The notes under the pieces were generated by a model. The model saw only the letters and a list, made by a program, of their open reading frames with translations, was not told the DNA's origin and searched no databases. Source: Ardenticatena sp. (GTDB taxonomy: Bacteria; Chloroflexota; Anaerolineae; Ardenticatenales; Ardenticatenaceae). From it: a stretch of DNA of 64,000 bases. The number at the start of each line of letters is the position of its first letter. The first letter of the stretch is position 1. Shown here piece by piece: positions 7,394 through 14,472 of the stretch. The stretch is taken from the NCBI GenBank assembly GCA_015487975.1, contig WFOS01000014.1, forward strand, positions 1 through 64,000. Reading direction: 5' to 3'. The position numbers were made by a program, and so were the translations under genes.

Positions 7394-9775
7394 CTACCCT
7401 GGATCAGAGTGCAGATTGCCCCTTGTTCCCATCTCCTGTGCAAGCGCCTCTTCCAGGCGTTCGATCAACGTGGCGGTTTCTTCCTCTTCCTGTCGCATGC
7501 CCAGGCGATGAAACAGGTCGTGAGCCCGGCGGGCATGAGTCAAGGCAAGCTGGAGGTCGCCCTCTGCTTCAGCCAACAGAGCAAAAGATCGCTCGAAGTA
7601 AGCCATACGTCGTTTATCCGCCCACTGCTGGATTCGTTGCCAACCCTCTTCAAGGAGGGAATTGGCCATTTGTAGGTCTCCGCGACGAACGGCTATCTCT
7701 CCCAGATAATTCAGGGCATATGCGATAGCTCGCTCCCATCGAATTTCCCGGGCAAGATCCAACATCTGGCGAAACAGATCCTCGGCAGTATCTAGGTGAC
7801 CTTGAGTATATTCAGCCGTTGCCTGCCTGTAGGTGATCTCTACCAGTCGCCGTTTTCTTTTCCTAGACTCTGCGATAGCAGGAATAAGCTCTCGCCAAAG
7901 GGGCAGATACTTCCAGAGTAACGGATAATCCCGACTTCGCTCGCCCAGTAGCGTGAAAGCACTGTACACGTAGTGCAGCAGTTCGATATCCCCGCTTTGT
8001 CGAGCTACAATGAGTGCAGATGAAAGACAATCGTGAGCCTCTGAGAAACGATCTTGCAGTGACAATGTCCAGCCCAGGTCGCTTTGCAGCCAACAGCGCT
8101 GCTTTTCACCACCGTCCTTTTCGATCAACTCGAGAGATTGCTTCGCCAGGGAGACACGTTGTTCCCAATACCCGCAAATATGAAGAAACTCCCTGATCGC
8201 TTGGAAAAAACTCACAATCCGTTCTCCGTCGCGCATTCTATGGAGCCAGCGGGCTACTGCAAGGATGTTGGCCCATTCTGCCTCCATCTTTCGGAGTGAA
8301 GATGGGTCATCCCAGTCTTCGACACCGTGTTGTCGTACAAAATAGAAATACCACGCCACCCACCGCTCCCGCGCCTCTTTCTCAAACGCAGGCGCCGCAT
8401 TCAAACGATTCTGGCCGAAGGCCCGCACCAATGGATGCGCTCGATAACGTGGCTTTCCGTCATTCCCTTCCTCCCCTTCGAGCAGCGAGCGGCCCTGCAG
8501 AGATTCCAGCGCGTCCCTGAAGGGGCGCCCATGCAGGCCGGATGCGGCTTCGAGGGCTTCACGCCGCGCCGGGCCGGCGAAAAACGGGATCACCCGCCAC
8601 AGGGCGCGGGCTTCGTCGCTGCAGCGCTCCCAGGCTTGTGCAAAGAGATGATCGAACAACTCGGCTACGGTGTCCGCCGCCGCATACAGGTGCTGTACCA
8701 ACACAGGCAGGGAAAGGGCATGATCCGCGATGTAGCCCAGCGCCAGAGCCAACGCCTTAGGATTGCCCTCGGTGGCCCTTACCAACGGCAGCAACATGCG
8801 GTCATCCGCGTGCACCACCGCTTCGAGACGCATCCGCTCGGTGTGGCGTCTTCCCCGGCGCAGACCAGCCAAGCGCCGGGCTTCCTGTCGCAGAAAGGTC
8901 AGCGCCTTGGCGTCCGGCAGCCCGCCCAAGCGAATGCGCGCCGGCGGATAGCGGCGAAAAATGGGCGGCAGTAGATGGTCTCCTTCCCGCCCGGTGAGAA
9001 GCACTTTGGTAGTCGGCGGCACCCGGGTTAGAAAGTCGGCAATGGCGTGGTCGGTGATCGTTTCGAAGTTGTCCACAACGAGCAGGACAGGCTGTTGGGC
9101 CAGCACATCCCGGATTCGTTCCCGTTTCTCTGCTAAGGACCTCTGGGCCAGCCCGGGATAATCCAGGCGGTGGGCCAGAGTGTCCAGCAGTTCTTCGAAC
9201 GTAAGCTGCCGCTCCGCCGCGCTGGTCCAGACAATGTAGTCGAAGTGCGGCCACGTGAACTCACGCGCGGCTTCGCGCGGTTGGCCCGCACAGGCGTAGG
9301 CCACCTCCAGGGCCAGGGTGGTCTTGCCCACGCCCCCCATGCCTTCAATGAGAATCACCGGCCAGGGGGAGTGAAGAGCTTCCAGTACAGATTCGAGGTC
9401 AGGCCCACGACCAAGGAAGTGCCCCCAGCGCGTAGGCAGGTTGTGAAACACGCAGGGGTTCGACGTTTGCCGGGAAGAGGCGGGGAAAAGTTCTTGCAAT
9501 AGGGTTTCTGGCTCGGGATAACGCGCCTGTGTCAAAAGGCTTTGTGCCCACGTCCGGTCCACCCGCCCGTGGGCCACGCAATAGCGCACCAGGAAGGCTA
9601 CCTGCTCCGGCTCTTTGGGCACGTACCCGCGCCGCCAGCGCTGGACGGCATGTGGAGAGTACCCCAACGCCTCGGCAATTTCGGCCTCCACGGTCAAAAT
9701 GCGCTTCTGCTGTCGCTTCGCCACACTGACAATGCCTTCGCTCAACAGATGACCAAATCGCCTGTGGTATGTCAT
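7394..9775 (-). CDS. HTH/NB-ARC/TPR STAND protein A
   Basis: A 793-residue protein and the best preserved of the three paralogues. The helix-turn-helix lies at about residues 30-50 (EIAEALGYSPHAVQRWRRG). A spacer with HNLPTRWGHFLGRG precedes the NTPase: P-loop GMGGVGKT at 145-152, Walker B VLLVVDNFE, sensor VLLTGRE, and TEGNPKALAL in the GxP position. The C-terminal 350 residues are TPR-like helical pairs. The ATG at 9775 follows GAGGT and aligns with the ancestral start of protein B; an extension to 9820 has no ribosome site. Its upstream region is shared with the divergent EamA gene. Function may be transcription control or a defence sensor; no effector domain is visible. Confidence 0.85.
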   Translation of the reverse strand: MTYHRRFGHLLSEGIVSVAKRQQKRILTVEAEIAEALGYSPHAVQRWRRGYVPKEPEQVAFLVRYCVAHGRVDRTWAQSLLTQARYPEPETLLQELFPASSRQTSNPCVFHNLPTRWGHFLGRGPDLESVLEALHSPWPVILIEGMGGVGKTTLALEVAYACAGQPREAAREFTWPHFDYIVWTSAAERQLTFEELLDTLAHRLDYPGLAQRSLAEKRERIRDVLAQQPVLLVVDNFETITDHAIADFLTRVPPTTKVLLTGREGDHLLPPIFRRYPPARIRLGGLPDAKALTFLRQEARRLAGLRRGRRHTERMRLEAVVHADDRMLLPLVRATEGNPKALALALGYIADHALSLPVLVQHLYAAADTVAELFDHLFAQAWERCSDEARALWRVIPFFAGPARREALEAASGLHGRPFRDALESLQGRSLLEGEEGNDGKPRYRAHPLVRAFGQNRLNAAPAFEKEARERWVAWYFYFVRQHGVEDWDDPSSLRKMEAEWANILAVARWLHRMRDGERIVSFFQAIREFLHICGYWEQRVSLAKQSLELIEKDGGEKQRCWLQSDLGWTLSLQDRFSEAHDCLSSALIVARQSGDIELLHYVYSAFTLLGERSRDYPLLWKYLPLWRELIPAIAESRKRKRRLVEITYRQATAEYTQGHLDTAEDLFRQMLDLAREIRWERAIAYALNYLGEIAVRRGDLQMANSLLEEGWQRIQQWADKRRMAYFERSFALLAEAEGDLQLALTHARRAHDLFHRLGMRQEEEETATLIERLEEALAQEMGTRGNLHSDPG

Positions 9776-10007
9776 TGAATACCTCGCTTTCCATCTTATA
9801 CCGAGCCTGAACACCTTCACAATTATATCTCAATCGGTCTGAAGATCCGGACACACCGTACGAATTTTCGTATCAGTGTCCGTACTGCATCGAAATCCTC
9901 TATTTGTCCAACTTTTCGTACACCTTTTTCCACCTTTCTTTACCCCAAACAGGCGAAAATACAAACAGAAAATGGTTGCTGCACCTCAACGTACAATGGA
10001 GGGACTC
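9776..10007. promoter_or_regulatory. Divergent intergenic region with a dyad element
   Basis: This separates STAND A (minus) and the EamA transporter (plus). At 9849-9881 there is an imperfect dyad: outer arms GGACAC and GTGTCC, inner arms TACGAA and TTCGTA around TT. It is a plausible operator, perhaps for the HTH of STAND A. On the minus strand a TATAAT lies at 9822-9827 without a good -35, and TTGTGA-16-TATAAG lies closer to the start. Neither promoter is certain. Confidence 0.45.
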
Positions 10008-10901
10008 ATGTTCTGGATCGTTCCGGTTATGTTTGGTACCTTTCTCATGGCAGGAGCCGGCGTGCTGGACAAGTGCCTGGTGAAGAAACAAGCCGTGACT
10101 CCCGTTATGGCCGTCCTCTCTTTCGGAGCGGTAGGGTTGCCAGTAGGTGCGGTAGGGATATGGCTGAATCCACGTCCGACAGTGGCAGAATCGCTTTTGG
10201 CTCTTCTATCCGGCGGGCTTTTCGTCGTCGCCGTCTGGCTCTACTACGACACCATAGGGCGAGAGGATGTTTCCCGCCTCATGCCCCTCCTGCGCCTAAC
10301 GACCCCTCAATCGCTACTGTTTGGTACGATTTTCTTGAACGAGATCATCACCGGACGACAGATATGGGCGGTCGGCGTGATGCTAGTTGGTAGCATGTTG
10401 TTGATACTGAAACCACATGCCACGGGCCTAACCGTCAGCTGGGCGGCCTTGCGCCTGCTCCCCGTTACCACGGTGCTGGCGGTGAACCAGGTGCTGATGG
10501 CTTACGTCTATCGGAGCACATCACTCTGGGTTGGAATCGCCTGGGAAAACCTGGGCGTGGCCATCGGCGCCGGTCTGGTGTGGTGCCTATGGCGCCTCCG
10601 TCGTCAACGACAACATGGATTGCCTGCCGATGACGAATCGGTCAAAGAGCAGCACATTGCCAGCAAGTGGGGAGTGCTGATTTTGGAGCAATCCCTACGC
10701 CTCGTCACAGGCTTGGCACCAGCGTGGGCCGTGGCTCACGGTGTGCCGGTGGGCCTCGTGTCGGCCGTAGGCGGAATACGTGCCTTCTGGGTATGGGGGC
10801 TTGCAGTGCTAGTGCTAGGTGAGCCCGTGGAGCGGCGAGATGTCGTGTTCAAGGGTACAGGAATACTGGGAATGGGACTAGGGATATACCTACTGACATA
10901 A
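10008..10901 (+). CDS. EamA/DMT-superfamily transporter
   Basis: A 297-residue integral membrane protein with about ten hydrophobic helices in two EamA halves, as in drug/metabolite exporters and nucleotide-sugar-type carriers. The N-terminus begins MFWIVPVMFGTFLMAGAG. The ATG at 10008 follows GGAGGGA at ideal spacing; the longer frame from 9876 would run through the intergenic control region and is unlikely. The substrate cannot be told from sequence. Two short membrane-protein genes follow closely, so an operon is possible. Confidence 0.8.
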   Translation: MFWIVPVMFGTFLMAGAGVLDKCLVKKQAVTPVMAVLSFGAVGLPVGAVGIWLNPRPTVAESLLALLSGGLFVVAVWLYYDTIGREDVSRLMPLLRLTTPQSLLFGTIFLNEIITGRQIWAVGVMLVGSMLLILKPHATGLTVSWAALRLLPVTTVLAVNQVLMAYVYRSTSLWVGIAWENLGVAIGAGLVWCLWRLRRQRQHGLPADDESVKEQHIASKWGVLILEQSLRLVTGLAPAWAVAHGVPVGLVSAVGGIRAFWVWGLAVLVLGEPVERRDVVFKGTGILGMGLGIYLLT

Positions 10902-10939
10902 CTTCCATTTACCGATCCATGATGGAAAGGAGGGAAACC

Positions 10940-11236
10940 GTGCGGTCTACTCTCGTCTTCTTGACGATATTCTTTCTGGCTTGGTTGCTATCGGAAAGTG
11001 GACGAACAGCAGATGTCGGAACGGATAACGCAGTCATCGCGCTCTTCAGAACGACGGCCACTGTTTTCCGATGGTATGCGGTTCTCAGCCACGCCGTAGA
11101 GGTTCGATTGTGGGAAACGATGAACGGTGGGTTTCTTGTCCTTTTGGGAGGATTGAAATGTCTAAATCTGTTGCTAGTTCTATGGGGAATTTTCTGCCTA
11201 TGGGTTCTGTGGCGGGCATTTTGTCGGACATTGTAA
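10940..11236 (+). CDS. Small two-helix membrane protein, hypothetical
   Basis: A 98-residue protein starting at GTG after AGGAGG; an ATG at 10919 would add seven residues but lacks spacing to the site. It has one hydrophobic segment near the N-terminus (LVFLTIFFLAWLL) and another near the C-terminus (LLLVLWGIFCLWVLW). No family recognised. It starts 38 nt after the EamA gene and overlaps the next small gene by 79 nt in a different frame. Confidence 0.5.
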   Translation: MRSTLVFLTIFFLAWLLSESGRTADVGTDNAVIALFRTTATVFRWYAVLSHAVEVRLWETMNGGFLVLLGGLKCLNLLLVLWGIFCLWVLWRAFCRTL

Positions 11237-11460
11237 CTGGAGACATGATCTCCTTCTTAAGGATCTGGAGGAGAAAAGTGGACGTACTATCTATCTTGTC
11301 TAAGGTTAGCATGCTCTTCAAACATGAGTCTGCTGAGAAAAACAGCCACAATGTTATTACTGATCACAACCTTTACGTGCTTGTCGTTTTTATGAGCTTC
11401 CTAGCTGGAGTAGCCGTAATAACACTGGTGACACTCAAGTGCCGGACGACTCACGAGTAA
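11158..11460 (+). CDS. Small membrane protein, hypothetical
   Basis: A 100-residue reading frame whose ATG follows GGGAGGA. It has a basic middle (LRIWRRKVDV) and a C-terminal hydrophobic helix (LYVLVVFMSFLAGVAVITLV). It overlaps the preceding small gene, so it may be a coupled second gene, or the two may be a single gene split by a frameshift. Immediately after its stop is a 7-bp hairpin (GAGTAAA/TTTACTC, 11455-11473). Confidence 0.45.
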   Translation: MSKSVASSMGNFLPMGSVAGILSDIVTGDMISFLRIWRRKVDVLSILSKVSMLFKHESAEKNSHNVITDHNLYVLVVFMSFLAGVAVITLVTLKCRTTHE

Positions 11461-11508
11461 AGGAGGTTTACTCTACTATTATTTGATCACAGAGCATGGT
11501 TGAATTAG

Positions 11509-11548
11509 CCTTTCCTTCCGTGAGATAAAGATATCCAAGAAGGAAAGG
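11509..11548. repeat. 10-bp inverted repeat at left side of IS630 remnant
   Basis: CCTTTCCTTC (11509-11518) and GAAGGAAAGG (11539-11548) are perfect inverse copies with a 20-nt spacer. The right arm contains the ribosome site of the IS630-type transposase pseudogene. It may be part of the element's terminal structure or a control hairpin. Confidence 0.45.
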
Positions 11549-11550
11549 AA

Positions 11551-12310
11551 ATGGGACGACCACCGAAGTACAAGGTTACACTCACGACGGAAGAGCAGAT
11601 GTTTCTGGAAGGCCTGCTCCGTAAAGGCAAGAGCTCAGCGCGAGTGTTACGTTGTGCCCGCACGCTATTGTTGGCAGGGAGGGATACCAACGCAAGGTAA
11701 TAGATTGCGTGCTTGGAGTGAGCGAACCGACAGTGATCCAGATCTGCCGACACTTTGTCGAAGCGGGCATGGAGGGCGCTTTATACGAACGACCACGGCT
11801 GAGGGCTCAACCGGAACTGGATGCCAAGGGGAAGCCACGCTGATCGCACTGGCCTCTAGTGAACCGCCAGAGTGACGGGAGCATTGGGCGATGCAACGTC
11901 TAACAGACGAATTGGTAGAATTGGAGGGGCGTTGAGCGTATTTCGGACCGCCGTGTGCGCAAAAAAACAGCCTCAAGCCCTGGCAAAAGCAGCACTGGTG
12001 TTTCAGCCATCTGACGGCTGATTTCCTCTGGCGAATGGAGGCCATCTTGGAGCTGTATACCGCGCCCTATACCCCCAACCAGCCCGTGGTCTGCTTCGAC
12101 GAGCGACCAGTGCAATTGCTGCGTCATGTTCACTCACCGCAGTCAGTCGCGACCGACTAGACCTGGCAAGAGGACGACGAGTACGAACGCTGTGGGACGT
12201 GCAACCTCTTTCTGGCCCTCGAGCCCGCACGGGGTTGACGGCAGGTCATCGTGGTGGAACAACGTACGGCTCGCGCCTTTGCGCATGTCATCGAACAGAG
12301 CGCTCCGCAT
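11551..12310 (+). pseudogene. Degenerate IS630-family transposase remnant
   Basis: It begins MGRPPKYKVTLTTEEQMFLEGLLRKG, a typical IS630 N-terminus, and stops at TAA 11698-11700 after a frameshift. In other frames it continues with VLGVSEPTVIQICRHFVEAGMEGALYERPR (helix-turn-helix part), LIALASSEPPE, then LKPWQKQHWC and PNQPVVCFDERPVQLL, which carries the first catalytic Asp of the DDE domain. Several in-frame stops follow and the last third of the domain is missing. The remnant ends just before the terminator of tRNA-Asp. Confidence 0.8.
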
Positions 12311-12321
12311 CTCGTCAATAC

Positions 12322-12352
12322 AAAAACCCCCACCTGATCGGTGGGGATTTTT
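12322..12352 (-). terminator. Intrinsic terminator after tRNA-Asp
   Basis: A perfect 7-bp stem, CCCCACC (12328-12334) and GGTGGGG (12340-12346), with loop TGATC. On the minus strand it is followed by a T run (12326-12322) and lies 13 nt after the tRNA 3' end. There is a T run on the other side as well, so it could also act on the plus strand. Confidence 0.8.
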
Positions 12353-12364
12353 GTCGCTTCCGAG

Positions 12365-12437
12365 CGGGCGCGACGGGGTTCGAACCCGCGACCTCCGGCT
12401 TGACAGGCCGGTGTGCTAACCGCTGCACCACGCGCCC
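12365..12437 (-). tRNA. tRNA-Asp (GTC)
   Basis: The minus strand folds into a full cloverleaf: acceptor GGGCGCG/CGCGCCC with discriminator G, D stem GTGC/GCAC, anticodon stem CCGGC/GCCGG around CTGTCAA (anticodon GTC), and T arm GCGGG-TTCGAAC-CCCGT. CCA is not encoded. It follows rseP by about 70 nt and is the boundary between the accessory region and the housekeeping block. Confidence 0.95.
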
Positions 12438-12508
12438 TTTCGTGTCCTCTCGCGAAGACGGGCGGCATTATAGCCACTTTGTGCATCTTGTCAAATCGCT
12501 GGTGCCAC

Positions 12509-13570
12509 TCACCGCATAAGCGATTCATTGGAGAAGAGCCGCAACACATCGAAGTACGTCACAATGAGCACCAACCCGAGCAAAATGGCCATCCCCACAA
12601 AATGCACCAACCCCTCTTTTTCAGGCGAAATCCGCTTGCCGCCACGCACGACTTCCAACAGCACGAACATCAACCGCCCACCGTCCAGAGCAGGGAGCGG
12701 GAGCAGGTTCAAAATCGCCAGGTTGATGCTCAACACGGCGGTGAAATTGATGAGCGCCAGCAGCCCCCCTTCGCGGGCAACTTCACCTGTCACCTGCGCA
12801 ATTCCCACCGGTCCGGCAACGGCTTCGCGCCCCACTTCGCCGCTGAGCATGCCGCGCAATCCATTCAAAATGAGCAGCGAAGCCCGTTTGGTCGCCACGA
12901 AGCCGGCACGAAAGGCCTCGATGGGCCCATAGCGCTCGATCAGGCGGTCGGTAATCTGAATGCCAATGGGCCCCTCTCCTGCTGGCGGTTGTTCACGTGG
13001 CACGAGCGTGACCTCGAATTCACGGTCGCCTCGCCGCACCACCAGCGTCAACGGTTTGCCACGAAATTCTTGCGTCAATGCCTGTAATTGCTCACTCGTG
13101 GTTACGCGCTGGTTGGCGACGTAGAGAATGACATCACCCTCTTGCAATCCGGCTTCTTCGGCAGGTGAACCAGAAGTGACGGCGAGGATGGTCACAGCGT
13201 TGGCAGGCTTCTCGGTGGGGACGCCAGCGACCATTGCCAGCAAGGCAAATAGTGCCACTGCCAACACGAAGTTCATGAAGGGGCCTGCCAACAAGACCAA
13301 AGCCCGCGCCAATGGGGGCTTGGCTGCAAAACTGTCGGGATGCGAAGGGTCTTCCTCCCCCAACATGCGCACAAAGCCCCCCAACGGCAGCCAGTTGAGG
13401 GTGTATTCGGTCTCGCCATGTTTGAAGAGCGTTAGGGCACGTGGTGGATAGCCAATGCCAAATTCGAGCACTTTGATGCCTGCGGCTTTGGCGGCCACGA
13501 AGTGCCCAATTTCATGCACCAGTACCAGCAATCCCAAAACAACGGCAAATGAAACAATCGTGATCAGCAT
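12509..13570 (-). CDS. rseP: RseP/site-2 intramembrane zinc metalloprotease
   Basis: A 353-residue M50 protease that cuts transmembrane substrates within the membrane, classically anti-sigma factors after a first extracytoplasmic cut. HEIGH at residues 19-23 gives two zinc ligands and the catalytic Glu; LPLPALDGG near residue 290 gives the third ligand. A single PDZ domain lies at about 120-200 (AGLQEGDVILYVANQRV). The ATG at 13570 follows a GAGG-type site and places HExxH in the first membrane helix, as in the family; the upstream extension is not supported. It follows isopentenyl phosphate kinase by 77 nt and precedes tRNA-Asp. Confidence 0.92.
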   Translation of the reverse strand: MLITIVSFAVVLGLLVLVHEIGHFVAAKAAGIKVLEFGIGYPPRALTLFKHGETEYTLNWLPLGGFVRMLGEEDPSHPDSFAAKPPLARALVLLAGPFMNFVLAVALFALLAMVAGVPTEKPANAVTILAVTSGSPAEEAGLQEGDVILYVANQRVTTSEQLQALTQEFRGKPLTLVVRRGDREFEVTLVPREQPPAGEGPIGIQITDRLIERYGPIEAFRAGFVATKRASLLILNGLRGMLSGEVGREAVAGPVGIAQVTGEVAREGGLLALINFTAVLSINLAILNLLPLPALDGGRLMFVLLEVVRGGKRISPEKEGLVHFVGMAILLGLVLIVTYFDVLRLFSNESLMR

Positions 13571-13647
13571 ACAAATCAACCTCGCCTCGAAGTCTGTCCG
13601 TGTTGGATGGGTGAAGTATACCCACAAATAGGTGTTTGCTGAAACAG

Positions 13648-14451
13648 CTACCCCCGCGTGATGCGTGTCCCGACGACATCTTCACCCTGCAAAGCCTGCG
13701 CCAGGATGCCTGGCGTGTGCCCCGACGCAATGAGCACTTCGATATCTGGAAAACGCTCCACCAGTGCCAACATCTGCTCGACTTTGCGCACCATGCCTCC
13801 TGTCACATCGGTTCCACGCGCACCACGCACCCCTTCGCGCTGGTGAGGCCACGTCGTAGGGGTAATCTTTTCGAGCAGAGGGGGCGGGGTTTTGCCTGTG
13901 GGGGGATGCGCAAAGACGCCAGGAACATCGGTCAACAAGATGAGGCGTGTCGGCGGCAGATGCTCAGCCAATGCTGTGAGCACCACTTCGGTGGAGACGA
14001 TGGTTCCGCCAACTGCCGTCAGTGCCACATCGCCATAGGTTAGCGGCACGCCCCCCCACGTCAGAATGCGCGCGAATGGGTCCCAGGCCAACCGCACGAT
14101 GCGCCCCTCCTTCACCAACGCCGAGGCCGATGGCGGCAACGAGACGGCAGGGACGTCAGCTGCCAGCAACGCTGCCCGCACCAGGCTGTTGAGCGTAGCG
14201 GCGGCTGCGGCTACACGTGCATAGGCCAGCACATCGCGATGGCCACGTTCGCGGTCGTACCCCGTCTCGCGCGCCGCGACATGCCCATACGAGCCGCTGC
14301 CATGTGCCAACACAAGTTCCAAATCGGGGCATGCGCCCCGCGCGATGGCCACCTCACGTGCCAGGCGCGCCAGTACATCGTGGCGAGCGGCATAGCGAGC
14401 GGTTTTGTCGGTCAAGAGCGATCCCCCCAGTTTGACGAAGATGCGTGTCAT
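13648..14451 (-). CDS. Isopentenyl phosphate kinase (amino-acid-kinase fold)
   Basis: A 267-residue protein that would phosphorylate isopentenyl phosphate to isopentenyl diphosphate. The N-terminal nucleotide-binding loop VKLGGSLLTDK and the motif LAHGSGSYGHVAA, with the family-specific His, distinguish it from aspartokinase or UMP kinase. The C-terminal part has VTGGMVRKVEQML, a nucleotide-binding lysine region. IPKs are known in archaea, plants and some Chloroflexota, where they serve an alternative mevalonate route. ATG 14451 follows GGAG; ATG 14463 is the alternative. It starts about 20 nt after mfd. Confidence 0.88.
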   Translation of the reverse strand: MTRIFVKLGGSLLTDKTARYAARHDVLARLAREVAIARGACPDLELVLAHGSGSYGHVAARETGYDRERGHRDVLAYARVAAAAATLNSLVRAALLAADVPAVSLPPSASALVKEGRIVRLAWDPFARILTWGGVPLTYGDVALTAVGGTIVSTEVVLTALAEHLPPTRLILLTDVPGVFAHPPTGKTPPPLLEKITPTTWPHQREGVRGARGTDVTGGMVRKVEQMLALVERFPDIEVLIASGHTPGILAQALQGEDVVGTRITRG

Positions 14452-14472
14452 TGTCGGCTCCATCAGGTCAGG

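Noticed and set aside
12365-12437. tRNA-Asp as a proven island attachment site
   Set aside because: I could not find a second copy of the tRNA 3' end in the window, so integration at this tRNA is only suggested.
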